DNA from: Sva-07 sp963752815
GTDB taxonomy: Bacteria > Actinomycetota > Acidimicrobiia > Acidimicrobiales > Ilumatobacteraceae
Direction: 5' to 3'
NCBI GenBank assembly: GCA_963752815.1
Contig: CAVVZI010000021.1
Location: 543,779-607,778 of the forward strand
Length of the DNA: 64,000 nt
The notes under the pieces were generated by a model, which searched no databases, was not told the origin of the DNA, and saw only the letters and a list, made by a program, of their open reading frames with translations. This document shows, piece by piece, positions 18,639 to 27,747 of this stretch. The position numbers and the translations under genes are program-made. The first letter of the stretch is position 1; each line of letters starts with the position of its first letter.

Positions 18639-20846
18639 GTGACGACACGAACCGATCCGTTCACCGAGGCCGCGTCGCGTGTGGCGCACGGGGCCGACCA
18701 CCACGCCGAGGCCGAGGCGCTCGTTGCGCAGCTGTCGCTCGAGGAGAAGCTCGGCTGTCTCGACGGCGATTCGCCGTTCTGGCCCGGACTCACCGACATG
18801 AGCGGTGGCGGTGGCTACTACCTGCACCCGTGGCCGGCGGCGGTGGTCGAGCGGCTGGGCATTCCGGGGATCCAGTTCGCCGACGGTCCGCGCGGCTGCG
18901 TGATCGGCGACGCCACCGCGTTCCCGGTGAGCATGGCCCGCGGGGCGACGTTCGATCCCGACCTCGAAGAGCGGATCGGCGAGGCGATCGGCGCCGAACT
19001 ACGGGCGAGTGGCGCGACGTTCACCGGCGCGGTGTGCATGAACCTGCTCCGTCACCCGGCGTGGGGTCGCGCCCAGGAGACGTACGGCGAGGATCCGCAT
19101 CACGTCGGGGTGATGGCGGCCGCGCTCACCCGCGGACTGCAGCGTCACGTGATGGCGTGCATGAAACACTTCGCCCTGAACTCGATGGAGAACGCCCGGT
19201 TCACCGTCGATGTCACCGTCGGCGAGCGAGCCCTCCACGAGGTGTACCTGCCGCACTTCGAGCGGGTGGCGGCCGAAGGTGTCGCCTCCGTGATGAGTGC
19301 GTACAACTCGGTGAACGGGGAGTGGGCCGGTCAGAACGCGACCCTCCTGACCGACATCCTCCGCCGGGAATGGGGCTGGGACGGGTTCGTGATCTCCGAC
19401 TTCATCTTCGGCCTGCGTGACGCCGTCGAATCGGTCGGTGCCGGGCTCGACATCGAGATGCCGTTCCGGCAGCAGCGCGCGCTGGCACTCGGCGACGCGG
19501 TCGCTCGTGGTGACCTCGACGTCACCGTCGTCGACCGGGCCGTCGGTCGGATCGTGGCGACGCTGCTGCGGTTCGCCCCGCAGATCGCCGCTCGTCCGCC
19601 GTTGGAGGTCGTCGGCAGCGATGCCCACCGAGCGCTGGCCTTCGACACCGCGGTGCGCGCGACGGTCCTCCTGCGCAACGAGTCCGAGCTGCTCCCGATC
19701 GATCCGTCGACGACCGGTCGGGTGGCGGTGCTCGGCCGGCTCGCCGATCTGCGCAATCTCGGAGACGGTGGTTCGAGCGACGTCCGATCGTCGTCGGTCG
19801 TCACTGCGTTGGATGGCCTGCGTGCCGCGTTCGGTGACGATCGGGTCGTTCATCACGCCGCCGATGCGTCGATTGCCGAGGGCGCCGACCTCGCCGTCGT
19901 GGTGGTCGGCTACACGAAGGACGACGAAGGCGAGTACATGGGCGCGTCCGACATGGCGCAGCTGAGCGTCGAACTGTTCCCGCCGATCGACCATCCCGAG
20001 CTCGGTGCCGGTGCGCCGATGGAGCCGTTCACCCCGACGGGCCGGGCCCACCCGGCGCCGGCACCCGCCGCCGATGGCGATGATTCGTCGCCGGCCGTCG
20101 AGGCGCAGACCGAAGCGGTGCCGATGGCGCTCGGCGGCGATCGCGTGTCGCTGCGGCTGTCCGACGACGACGAGGCGCTCATCCGCGCCGTGGCCGACGT
20201 GTGCGATCGCGTCGTCGTGGTGGTGGTCAGCGGTTCGGCGGTGGTGATGCCCTGGGCCGACGAGGTCGCGGCGGTGCTGCAGTCGTGGTACGGCGGGGTG
20301 GAGGGCGGCGCGGCGCTCGCCGCGATCGTCACCGGGCAGTCCGAGCCTGGCGGACGGCTCCCGTTCGCGGTGCCACACGACGAGTCCGACCTCGCCTTCT
20401 TCGACCGCAACGCCGTCGCCATCGAGTACGACCTGTTCCACGGGCAGTGGCTGCTCGATCGTGACGGTGTCGAGGCGCACTTCCCGTTCGGGTGGGGGCT
20501 CGGCTACTCACCGGTCGAGATCGAGGCCGCGTCGATGATCGACGACGACCGTCGAGTGGCGGTCGCGGTGCGCAACGACGGCGATCGCGCCACGTCGACG
20601 GTCGTGTTCGTCCACGCCGGCATCGACGGGTCGGCGTTCGACCGGCCGTCCCGTCGACTGGTCGGGTTCGCCCGCGTCCATCTCGCTCCGCACGAGACCG
20701 CGAGCGTCACGATCGATCCCGACTGGTCGATGCTCGACGTCCGGGTCGACGGCACGTGGCTGACCGAGCGGGCCGCCTGTCTCGTCGAGGTCGGCCTGCA
20801 CGCGCACGATCCCCGGGCGCGGACATTGTCGATCGAGCGCGGTTGA
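18639..20846 (+). CDS. Glycoside hydrolase family 3 (beta-glucosidase-like)
   Basis: Retaining glycosidase of 735 aa. The N-terminal barrel shows the DGPRG substrate motif, a KHFALNSMENAR segment and the nucleophile Asp254 in GFVISDFIFG. The second sandwich domain follows, interrupted by a Pro/Ala/Asp-rich insert near residues 460-500. The end fits a fibronectin III-like domain, introduced by FPFGWGLGYS. No signal peptide is visible, so it should be cytoplasmic and act on imported oligosaccharides or glycosides. GTG at 18639 is chosen because the reading frame further upstream is antisense to the aminotransferase gene. Confidence 0.9.
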   Translation: MTTRTDPFTEAASRVAHGADHHAEAEALVAQLSLEEKLGCLDGDSPFWPGLTDMSGGGGYYLHPWPAAVVERLGIPGIQFADGPRGCVIGDATAFPVSMARGATFDPDLEERIGEAIGAELRASGATFTGAVCMNLLRHPAWGRAQETYGEDPHHVGVMAAALTRGLQRHVMACMKHFALNSMENARFTVDVTVGERALHEVYLPHFERVAAEGVASVMSAYNSVNGEWAGQNATLLTDILRREWGWDGFVISDFIFGLRDAVESVGAGLDIEMPFRQQRALALGDAVARGDLDVTVVDRAVGRIVATLLRFAPQIAARPPLEVVGSDAHRALAFDTAVRATVLLRNESELLPIDPSTTGRVAVLGRLADLRNLGDGGSSDVRSSSVVTALDGLRAAFGDDRVVHHAADASIAEGADLAVVVVGYTKDDEGEYMGASDMAQLSVELFPPIDHPELGAGAPMEPFTPTGRAHPAPAPAADGDDSSPAVEAQTEAVPMALGGDRVSLRLSDDDEALIRAVADVCDRVVVVVVSGSAVVMPWADEVAAVLQSWYGGVEGGAALAAIVTGQSEPGGRLPFAVPHDESDLAFFDRNAVAIEYDLFHGQWLLDRDGVEAHFPFGWGLGYSPVEIEAASMIDDDRRVAVAVRNDGDRATSTVVFVHAGIDGSAFDRPSRRLVGFARVHLAPHETASVTIDPDWSMLDVRVDGTWLTERAACLVEVGLHAHDPRARTLSIERG

Positions 20847-20874
20847 CACGGTCGGAGCGGCCCGGATCCAGCGT

Positions 20875-20880
20875 TAGCGT
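20875..20880 (+). promoter_or_regulatory. -10 hexamer (TAGCGT) for leaderless FKBP gene
   Basis: TAGCGT lies 7 nt before the ATG at 20888, the same motif and nearly the same distance as at rimO. No ribosome binding site is present. Confidence 0.4.
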
Positions 20881-20887
20881 CCGGTCG

Positions 20888-21256
20888 ATGCGCAAGCCAG
20901 TTGTGACCATTCCTGCCGAAGACCCGCCCACCGAACTCGTCAAGGACGACGAGACCGTCGGGGACGGCGACGAGGCCGTCGCCGGCTCGAACGTCACCGT
21001 GCACTACGTCGGGGTGTCGTGGTCGACGGGCGATCAGTTCGATGCCTCGTGGGACCGGATGGAGCCATTCCGGTTCGGCCTCGGCCGCGGCCAGGTCATC
21101 CAGGGCTGGGACGACGGCGTGCAGGGCATGAAGGTTGGCGGTCGGCGCCGGCTCACGATCCCCCCACACATGGGCTACGGCGCGTCGGGCGCCGGTGGTG
21201 TGATCGCGCCGAACGAGACCCTCGTCTTCGTCGTCGACCTCCTCGCCGTCGACTGA
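20888..21256 (+). CDS. FKBP-type peptidyl-prolyl cis-trans isomerase
   Basis: Small 122-aa protein-folding enzyme of one FKBP domain. It shows VTVHYVGVSW, the FDASW segment, FGLGRGQVIQGWDDGVQGMK, the IPPHMGYGASG loop and the terminal LVFVVDLLAVD strand, which together form the proline-binding pocket. No signal peptide is seen, so it should be cytoplasmic. The start follows a leaderless-type promoter. It ends 6 bp from the convergent flavoprotein gene. Confidence 0.93.
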   Translation: MRKPVVTIPAEDPPTELVKDDETVGDGDEAVAGSNVTVHYVGVSWSTGDQFDASWDRMEPFRFGLGRGQVIQGWDDGVQGMKVGGRRRLTIPPHMGYGASGAGGVIAPNETLVFVVDLLAVD

Positions 21257-21262
21257 CGGACG

Positions 21263-22705
21263 TCAGCCCATCGCGGCGGCGAGAAAATCCTCGCGGGTGG
21301 CCGGGCCGATCGGGTCGGGCGCCGGACGGTCGTGGCGCTGCTCCCAGGCGGCGAAGATGCGCGCCGACACGTCGGCGTCGGACATCAGCGCGTCCGGTTC
21401 GCTCAGCAGATTGAGGTTCCGGACGAACGCCCGGAGCACGACGGCATCGGTCTGGAGCGCCGGCACGATGCCGTCGCGGAACACGGCGCGCATCTGCGTG
21501 CGCGGGTCGGTGTCGTCGCCGTCGGGATCTTCGCCGGCGAGGAGTGCGGCGGCGACGCGTCGTGCCTCGGCATCCTGGATCACCGTCGAGCGGTACCACG
21601 GCAGGATCTCGCGGCGCAGCGCCTCGTCGTAGTCGAGCGCGATGGCCCGGAGGTCGTCGTTGCGCTCGATCGCGTCGGCGATCAGCTGCGCCCCCCAGTA
21701 GCCGGTGCTGCACCCGCGTCCGTAGAGCGGGTTCGTGCACAGCGCGGCGTCGCCGATCGCGACCACGCCGAGCGCGACGGGCTCACCGTCGACGACGAAG
21801 TCGCGCCAGCGGTTGAGGAGCCCGGCCATCACGTGGACGTCGTCGTCGAGGGGCTCGGCGCGCCCGTCGAGGAACGGTTCCGCAACGATGAGTTCGCGGG
21901 CCGCATTGTCGAACTTGACCGGGTCGGCGAGGGTCTTGCGCAACTCCTCGTCGGCGGTGGGCGCGGCGAGCGTGAGCGAGAACGTCCGGTTGTCGCCGAC
22001 GAACACGCCGTACTTCACGTAGCCGAGGTCGCCACCGATCAGGCCGCTGCGGGGCGGATAGTCCTCGCCCTCGCGGAGGCGGAAGAAGCGCGAGAAGTAG
22101 ACGATGCCGGTGTCTTCCACCTCCTCGTCGGGAAGCTCGACGCCGAGTTGCTCGAGCCAATCGGGAAGTGCCGAGCGCCGGCCCGCGGCGACCACGACGA
22201 GTTCGCTGTCGACGGTGGTCCCGTCGTCGAGGCGGACGCCCGTGACGATCGGCGGGGACTCGTCGCCTGCCACGACACCGACGACGGCCCGGCCGCCCTC
22301 GAAGGTGACGTTGCCCTCGTCGAGCGCCATCCGCCGCAGCACCCACTCGAACGTCGTGCGCCGGCAGGCGAGCATCACGAGATCGTCGTCGCCGGGTTCG
22401 CTGACGAAGTTCGTCATCTCCGGTGGGAGGTTGTCGCCGAAGCGCATCTCGGTGGCACCCGCCTCGAGCAGCGCCTCGAGCACGTCGGGCTCGTTGCGGG
22501 CGAGCGAGGTGCGCAGCCGGCCGAGGAACGCGTGGCTGTGACGCACCTGTGGAGCGCCCCGACGGATCCACTCGAACGCGGCATCGGGCGTTTCGGGCAT
22601 CGCCGTCCGATCGCGTTCGATCAGCGTGACGGCGTGACCGAGCCGCCCGAGTTTCAATGCCGCGGACAGTCCTGCGACGCCGCCTCCTACCACCGTGATT
22701 TGCAC
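21263..22705 (-). CDS. FAD-dependent oxidoreductase/monooxygenase
   Basis: A 480-aa flavoprotein. The dinucleotide-binding motif VVGGGVAGLSAAL starts at residue 5, followed by the LIERD ribose-binding acidic residue. A second FAD motif, AIGDAAL, is followed by NPLYGRGCSTG, resembling class A flavin monooxygenases and geranylgeranyl-reductase-like proteins. Substrate unknown. The start is GTG. The TetR gene is 51 bp upstream on the same strand, so the two may share a transcript, with a weak stem (22740-22756) between them. Confidence 0.82.
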   Translation of the reverse strand: MQITVVGGGVAGLSAALKLGRLGHAVTLIERDRTAMPETPDAAFEWIRRGAPQVRHSHAFLGRLRTSLARNEPDVLEALLEAGATEMRFGDNLPPEMTNFVSEPGDDDLVMLACRRTTFEWVLRRMALDEGNVTFEGGRAVVGVVAGDESPPIVTGVRLDDGTTVDSELVVVAAGRRSALPDWLEQLGVELPDEEVEDTGIVYFSRFFRLREGEDYPPRSGLIGGDLGYVKYGVFVGDNRTFSLTLAAPTADEELRKTLADPVKFDNAARELIVAEPFLDGRAEPLDDDVHVMAGLLNRWRDFVVDGEPVALGVVAIGDAALCTNPLYGRGCSTGYWGAQLIADAIERNDDLRAIALDYDEALRREILPWYRSTVIQDAEARRVAAALLAGEDPDGDDTDPRTQMRAVFRDGIVPALQTDAVVLRAFVRNLNLLSEPDALMSDADVSARIFAAWEQRHDRPAPDPIGPATREDFLAAAMG

Positions 22706-22756
22706 CGGGAGGACACTACGCGGTGCATCCCGGTGCTGCCCTTGTCGGAAGCAAGG

Positions 22757-23662
22757 TCAGTCGCGGTCGACCTCGAGAGCGAATCCGTCGAGCAACCGGT
22801 TCAGGTTGCGCGTGAACCGTTCGGGGTCGAGGGCTTGCCGCGCGAGTTCGGCGAACGCCCCGTCGATGCCGTATTCGGCCTCGATGGCGGCGAGCGCTGG
22901 ATAGTCCCCCGAGGCGACGAGGCCCGCCATGTAGTCCTTCACGTCGGCGCCCAGCGACGTATCGCCGTCCATGAAGTTGTTGCGTTCGTTCATGCAGAAG
23001 CCGAACACGTACTCGTCGACGGCAGTGATCAGGTCGAAGCGTTCGGCGAGCGTGATGCCGAGCGACATCACGGCCTGCATCGACTGGTCGAAGTGGCGGA
23101 CACCGTTGGGTCCGGGCGCGGGGTCGTCGCGGATGTCGAGCGTCCAGGGGTGGCGGCGCAACACCTCGCGCGAGCGATGAGCGATGACCGAGATCGCGTC
23201 GCGCCAGTCGGTCGGGAGTTCGCCGTCGGGAACGATCAGTTCGCCCATCACCGAGTCGTTGACGATCGCCAGGAGCTCGTCCTTGGTGCGGACGTAGTGG
23301 TAGAGCGTCATCGTCCCGGCATCGAGTTCCAACGCCAGACGCCGCATCGACAGTGCGTCGAAACCCTCCTCGTCGGCGATCTTGACCGCTGCTGCGGCGA
23401 TCTCGTCGCGAGTGAACTTGGTGCGCCGCGCCCCTGGTTCGGGCCGTGTCCACACGTCGTGCGCGGCGATGCGCGCGGTGAGATCCTCGAGCAGCGCGGC
23501 CTTGCGGGCGAACTCGGCCGACGCCTTGTCGACCTTGGCACCGAGTCGATCGGCAACCTGTTCGACTTTGCGGGCCGCCTTCTGCGACGCTGCTGCGTGG
23601 GGACCCTGGTGCGCCGGACCGTGATTGGGGTGTGACGACTGTCCGGAATCACCGCTTGCCAT
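22757..23662 (-). CDS. TetR/AcrR family repressor, probable regulator of the divergent ABC exporter
   Basis: A 301-aa one-component repressor. It has an unusual N-terminal extension of about 80 residues rich in Ala/Lys/His. The TetR helix-turn-helix follows (RDEIAAAAVKIADEEG, then MRRLALELDAGTMTLYHYV), and then a TetR_C-type ligand domain. The gene is divergent from drrA-type and drrB-type genes, and the 60-bp gap contains repeated palindromes, one overlapping each start. It therefore probably represses both itself and the exporter, with release by an unknown lipophilic ligand. Confidence 0.88.
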   Translation of the reverse strand: MASGDSGQSSHPNHGPAHQGPHAAASQKAARKVEQVADRLGAKVDKASAEFARKAALLEDLTARIAAHDVWTRPEPGARRTKFTRDEIAAAAVKIADEEGFDALSMRRLALELDAGTMTLYHYVRTKDELLAIVNDSVMGELIVPDGELPTDWRDAISVIAHRSREVLRRHPWTLDIRDDPAPGPNGVRHFDQSMQAVMSLGITLAERFDLITAVDEYVFGFCMNERNNFMDGDTSLGADVKDYMAGLVASGDYPALAAIEAEYGIDGAFAELARQALDPERFTRNLNRLLDGFALEVDRD

Positions 23663-23723
23663 TCGTACAGTGTACTGCTAAGACTGTTCGTACTATGTAC
23701 GAAGAAGAAGTACGTCATACGAA
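23662..23723. promoter_or_regulatory. TetR operator array between tetR and drrA-type gene
   Basis: A perfect palindrome TTCGTAC-TAT-GTACGAA lies at 23687-23703. A partial copy TTCGTAC-AGT-GTAC is at 23662-23675, 25 bp away and touching the tetR start. A third, weaker half-site pair (GTACGTCATACGAA) at 23710-23723 touches the exporter start. The layout is that of a divergent autoregulated repressor. Confidence 0.7.
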
Positions 23724-24733
23724 TGTCATCACGGCGTCGGCGTCGAGCGCGGTCGCATGCCGGGATCCGGGCGGTCGGTCTCGGCAAGCAGTTCGGCGAT
23801 CTCTGGGCGCTGCGTGACCTCGATCTCGACGTCGAGCCCGGCACGGTGCTCGGTCTGCTCGGCCACAACGGCGCCGGCAAGACCACGGCGATCCGCATGC
23901 TCACGACACTGTCGATCCCCACCGAGGGCCAGGCGTGGGTGGCCGGCTTCGACGTTGCCGCGCGACCCCACGAGGTCCGCCGGCGAATCGGGGTCGCCTC
24001 GCAACAGTCGACCGTCGATCCGTACCTGAGCGGTCGGCTCAACCTCGAGTTGATCGGCCGCCTCAACCATCTCCCGCGCAAGGTCGCCCGCGCCCGGGCC
24101 GACGAACTGCTCGAACGGCTCGAACTCACCGAGTCGGCCGGCAAGCTCGTGAAGTCCTACTCGGGCGGCATGCGGCGGCGGATCGATCTCGCCGCGTGCG
24201 TCGTGGCGAAGCCGAGCGTGCTCGTGCTCGACGAGCCGACGACCGGCCTCGACCCCCGCAGCCGCGAGGACCTGTGGCAGATGCTGCGCGATCTCGTGGC
24301 CGACGGCACGACGCTGCTGCTGACCACGCAGTATCTCGAGGAGGCCGACCGGATCGCCGATCACATCGTGCTGCTCGATCACGGGCGCACCGTCGCCGCC
24401 GGGTCACCCACCCAGCTGAAGACCGAGGTGGGCGGCGACCGGATCGAGGTCACCGTCACCGCCGCCGGCGATCTCGTCGCCGCTGCGGGGCTGGTCGCCC
24501 AGTTCTCGTCCGACGAGCCCACCGTCGACGCCGCGGCGCAGACGGTGACCGCTCCCGTCGACGCGGACGTTCGCATCGTCAGCGTGGTGCGGGCCCTCGA
24601 CGAATCGGGCATCGACATCCGCGACATCAACCGCCGGCAGGCGACGCTCGACGACGTGTTCCTGAGCCTCACCGGACCGCACAACGAATCGACCACCCGC
24701 TCCACGGAGTCCGCACAGGAGAGCTCGTCATGA
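23723..24733 (+). CDS. Daunorubicin-resistance-type ABC transporter ATP-binding protein
   Basis: Cytoplasmic ATPase of a DrrA-type drug or lipid exporter, 336 aa. It has Walker A GHNGAGKTT (residues 47-55), the signature YSGGMRRR, Walker B VLVLDEPTTG and the DrrA C-terminal domain that ends in RQATLDDVFLSLTG. A short Arg-rich tail precedes the first strand. It overlaps the permease gene by ATGA (24730-24733). The operator array directly upstream ties it to the divergent TetR gene. Confidence 0.93.
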   Translation: MSSRRRRRARSHAGIRAVGLGKQFGDLWALRDLDLDVEPGTVLGLLGHNGAGKTTAIRMLTTLSIPTEGQAWVAGFDVAARPHEVRRRIGVASQQSTVDPYLSGRLNLELIGRLNHLPRKVARARADELLERLELTESAGKLVKSYSGGMRRRIDLAACVVAKPSVLVLDEPTTGLDPRSREDLWQMLRDLVADGTTLLLTTQYLEEADRIADHIVLLDHGRTVAAGSPTQLKTEVGGDRIEVTVTAAGDLVAAAGLVAQFSSDEPTVDAAAQTVTAPVDADVRIVSVVRALDESGIDIRDINRRQATLDDVFLSLTGPHNESTTRSTESAQESSS

Positions 24734-25581
24734 CCGCAACGATGGAACAACTCGACACGGTGCAAGTCGCCACGGGGAGCGACCGCCAGGCGGGCACGCT
24801 CTGGCGCGACTCACTCGTGTTCGCTCGACGCAACGCCGAGCACATCCGGCAGATCCCCGAGAAGCTGCTCGACGTCACGGTGCAGCCGATCATGTTCGTC
24901 CTGCTCTTCGCGTTCGTGTTCGGCGGCGCGATCAGCGTCGACGGCGGCAACTATCGCGAGTACCTGATCGGCGGCATCCTGGTCCAGAGCCTGGCGTTCG
25001 GCCTGATGGGCCCTGCCGTGTCGATCTCGACCGACCTCGCCGAAGGGGTGATCGATCGGTTCCGCTCGCTACCGGCCGCCCGCTCGGCCTATCTGGTGGG
25101 GCACTTCGTGTCGGAGGTCGCGGCAGTGATCCTGGCGATCACGATCCTCCTCACGACGGGCCTGCTGATCGGCTGGAGGACGCACAGCGATCCGCTGCAC
25201 GTCGCCCAGGCGATCCTGCTCCTGATCGCCTTCGCTTCCGCGATGATCTGGGTGGGCACGTGGATCGGCATGAAGGCCCGGTCGGCCGACGCCGTGCAGG
25301 GCATCGTGTTCGTCGTGATCTTCCCGCTGACGTTCGTGAGCAACGCGTTCGTGCCCGTCCAGTCGATGCCGGACGCCTTGCAGTGGATCGCCTCGTGGAA
25401 CCCGATCAGCGCCATCGTGGCCGCCGTGCGGGTGCTGTTCGGCAACCCGACCACGCCGGTCACCAAGGAGGTCTGGCCGACGATGCACCCGGTTGCCGCG
25501 GCGTGGATCTACACGGTCCTGATCCTCGTGATCGCGGTCCCGGCGGCCATCCGCCTCCACCGGGCTCGCACCACCGACTGA
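24730..25581 (+). CDS. ABC-2 type drug export permease (DrrB-like)
   Basis: Membrane partner of the upstream ATPase, 283 aa. Six hydrophobic segments can be seen, starting with VQPIMFVLLFAFVFGG. The ABC-2 loop EGVIDRFRSLPAARSA and the LTFVSNAFVPVQSMP segment are typical of DrrB/NodJ permeases. Four-base overlap with the ATPase gene indicates translational coupling. Substrate unknown. A perfect 18-bp palindrome lies 8 bp after the stop. Confidence 0.92.
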   Translation: MTATMEQLDTVQVATGSDRQAGTLWRDSLVFARRNAEHIRQIPEKLLDVTVQPIMFVLLFAFVFGGAISVDGGNYREYLIGGILVQSLAFGLMGPAVSISTDLAEGVIDRFRSLPAARSAYLVGHFVSEVAAVILAITILLTTGLLIGWRTHSDPLHVAQAILLLIAFASAMIWVGTWIGMKARSADAVQGIVFVVIFPLTFVSNAFVPVQSMPDALQWIASWNPISAIVAAVRVLFGNPTTPVTKEVWPTMHPVAAAWIYTVLILVIAVPAAIRLHRARTTD

Positions 25582-25588
25582 CCGCGTT

Positions 25589-25606
25589 GCCGGATCGCGA
25601 TCCGGC
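25589..25606. repeat. Perfect 18-bp palindrome after the exporter operon
   Basis: GCCGGATCGCGATCCGGC is fully self-complementary with no loop. It lies between the permease stop and the DinB-like gene. It could be an operator for a dimeric regulator of the downstream gene or a simple terminator stem. Confidence 0.4.
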
Positions 25607-25648
25607 ACACTGGAGCTGTCACGCCGGCGACGCGATCGGAGGAGAGTC

Positions 25649-26368
25649 ATGCCCGAGGAGTTCGAAGGGGATCTCGCGGGAGCGGTGTTCTGGGGCGCGG
25701 ATCTCCATGGCGCCCGCTTCCGCGACGTCGACCTCACCGGGGTGACGATCACGCACGCGTGGCTCGTCGGCGTCGACATCGATGCGCTGATCGACCGGGT
25801 CGTGATCAACGGTGTCGACGTGACGGCATACGTCAACGAGCGGGATCCGTGGTATCCGCTGCGGGCGATGTTGCGGCCCACGACGCCCGAAGGTATGCGT
25901 GCGGCATGGTCGGCACTCGAGGACGAGTGGCGGACCACGGTCGGTCTGGCGGCGGCGCTGCCCGAATCGGCGTTGTACGAGTCGGTCAACGACGAGTGGT
26001 CGTTCGTGCAGACGCTGCGTCACCTCGTGTTCGCCATCGACAAATGGTTCACGGCCCCCGTCCTCGGCGAACCGTTCGACCCGATCGGGTTGCCGAACTC
26101 CGGCTCGGTCGACTTCCCCTGGCCGGGCCTCGACGGCACGCTGACGCCGTCGTACGAGGACGCGATGGCGGTGCGCGACGGTCGGGCGGCCAGCGTCCGT
26201 GGCTACCTCGAGTCGGTCACCATGGCGGATCTCGAACGCGACGTCGACGTGCTGGAGAACGGCACCAACCCGGTGACGGAGTGCTTCTTCACCGTGTTCG
26301 AGGAAGAGTTCTGGCACATCCGCTACGCCCGGCGCGATCTCGAGATTCTGCAGGCCGCCGGCCGCTGA
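25649..26368 (+). CDS. DinB-like four-helix protein with N-terminal pentapeptide repeats
   Basis: A 239-aa protein. The first 60 residues read as pentapeptide repeats (AGAVFWGADLHGARFRDVDL). The remainder is a DinB/YfiT-type helical bundle with His in LRHLVFAIDKW and His in FWHIRYARRDL, which serve as metal ligands in the family. Members are thiol- or metal-dependent transferases and isomerases of mostly unknown substrate. A very good ribosome binding site (GGAGGAGAG) supports ATG 25649. Monocistronic as far as can be seen. Confidence 0.8.
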   Translation: MPEEFEGDLAGAVFWGADLHGARFRDVDLTGVTITHAWLVGVDIDALIDRVVINGVDVTAYVNERDPWYPLRAMLRPTTPEGMRAAWSALEDEWRTTVGLAAALPESALYESVNDEWSFVQTLRHLVFAIDKWFTAPVLGEPFDPIGLPNSGSVDFPWPGLDGTLTPSYEDAMAVRDGRAASVRGYLESVTMADLERDVDVLENGTNPVTECFFTVFEEEFWHIRYARRDLEILQAAGR

Positions 26369-26480
26369 ACCCGCCCGCGACACGAGCCGGGAGCGGGTCG
26401 AGTTCCGCGGCGTCGAGGTGTTCATCCGGCCCGGTCTATGCTCCGCCACGGGGGTTGAGCAATTTGACGAGGGGAATGCG

Positions 26481-27653
26481 ATGTCTGACCGTCTGCGGTT
26501 CGGAATTTTCATGGCGCCGTTTCATCCGGCGGGAGAGAACCCCACGCTGGCGCTCGAGCGGGATCTCGAGCTGATCCAGCATCTCGATCGCCTCGGCTGG
26601 GACGAAGCGTGGATCGGCGAGCACCACTCGGCTGGTTCCGAGATCATCGCATCGCCCGAGATCTTCATCGCGGTCGCGGCGGAACGAACGCGACACATCA
26701 AGCTCGGCACCGGCGTGATCAGCGTCAGCTATCACAACCCGCTGTGGGTCGCCGAGCGAGCCGTCCTCCTCGACCATCTCACGCGCGGTCGGTTCATGCT
26801 CGGCCTCGGTCCGGGTTCTCTGCCCACCGATGCGGCGATGGTCGCCCTCGACCAGAGCCAGACTCGCGAGTTGCTCGCGGACGGAACAGACATCATCATG
26901 CGCCTGCTACGTGACGATGAGCCGGTCACGTTCAAGAACGACCGCTGGGACCTGCGCGAGGCGCGCCTGCACCTGCGCCCGTACTCCGACCCTGTCTTCG
27001 ATGTTGCTGTCGCCGCCGTGGCGTCACCCGCCGGACCGCAACTCGCCGGCCAGCACGGGATCGGGCTGCTCTCGATCGGTGCCACCCAGGCCGCCGGGTT
27101 CGATGCACTGGCACTGCACTGGGGCGTCGTCGAGGAACGAGCGGAAACGTTCGGCACCACGGTCGACCGCAGTGCGTGGCGTCTCGTCGGCCTGATGCAC
27201 ATCGCCGAAACCCGCGAGCAGGCCTACAAGGACGTCGAGTTCGGCATCGAGCAGTGGTTCCGCTACTTCCAATCGGTCGCGGCGTTCCCGCAGATGGCCG
27301 TCGACGGCAGCAACATCCGCGAGATGATCGATTTCGTCAACGAGAGCGGCCTCGGATCGATCGGGACCGCGGACGATGCGGTGGCCCAGATCGAGCGGTT
27401 GACGAAGCAGTCGAACGGCGGCTTCGGCTGCTACCTGCTGTTGGCCCACGAGTGGGCCAACCCCGTGGCGACCCACCGGAGCTTCGAGTTGATCACCCAG
27501 CACGTGTTCCCGCAGTTCCAGGGACAGGCCTACAGCACCTTGGAAGCGAAGAGTCGGGCAATGGCCTCGAGGCCCGAGATGGCGGCCGCCCACTTGGAAG
27601 CGGTGGAACAGGTCACCGCCAAGTATCAGGCCGACATCGCGTCGCGAAGCTGA
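26481..27653 (+). CDS. LLM class flavin-dependent oxidoreductase (luciferase-like)
   Basis: Bacterial luciferase-type monooxygenase of 390 aa that uses reduced FMN or F420. It shows the family start RFGIFMAPFHP, the WIGEHHSAG segment and RTRHIKLGTGVI with conserved turns. It resembles alkanal monooxygenase-like proteins of actinobacteria. The substrate and cofactor cannot be fixed from sequence. The ATG at 26481 has GAGGGG seven bases upstream. A TATGCT hexamer at 26437-26442 may be the -10 box. Confidence 0.87.
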   Translation: MSDRLRFGIFMAPFHPAGENPTLALERDLELIQHLDRLGWDEAWIGEHHSAGSEIIASPEIFIAVAAERTRHIKLGTGVISVSYHNPLWVAERAVLLDHLTRGRFMLGLGPGSLPTDAAMVALDQSQTRELLADGTDIIMRLLRDDEPVTFKNDRWDLREARLHLRPYSDPVFDVAVAAVASPAGPQLAGQHGIGLLSIGATQAAGFDALALHWGVVEERAETFGTTVDRSAWRLVGLMHIAETREQAYKDVEFGIEQWFRYFQSVAAFPQMAVDGSNIREMIDFVNESGLGSIGTADDAVAQIERLTKQSNGGFGCYLLLAHEWANPVATHRSFELITQHVFPQFQGQAYSTLEAKSRAMASRPEMAAAHLEAVEQVTAKYQADIASRS

Positions 27654-27695
27654 CGCGTCTCCGCGCTGCCGGCGGCCGTAGCCCGGCCGCCCGAC

Positions 27696-27715
27696 GACGG
27701 GACCTTGGACCCTGG
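27696..27715 (+). promoter_or_regulatory. DosR-like box upstream of ywiC-like gene
   Basis: The stretch centred on GGGACCTTGGACCC shares GGGAC and CCC arms with the hypoxia/nitric oxide box known for DosR (GGGACTWWAGTCCC), but four symmetric positions differ. It lies about 32 bp before the ATG of a gene family linked to nitrate metabolism. Weak support only. Confidence 0.25.
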
Positions 27716-27747
27716 TCGTCGCGACTCGAGTCCATGAGTCTTGGAGT

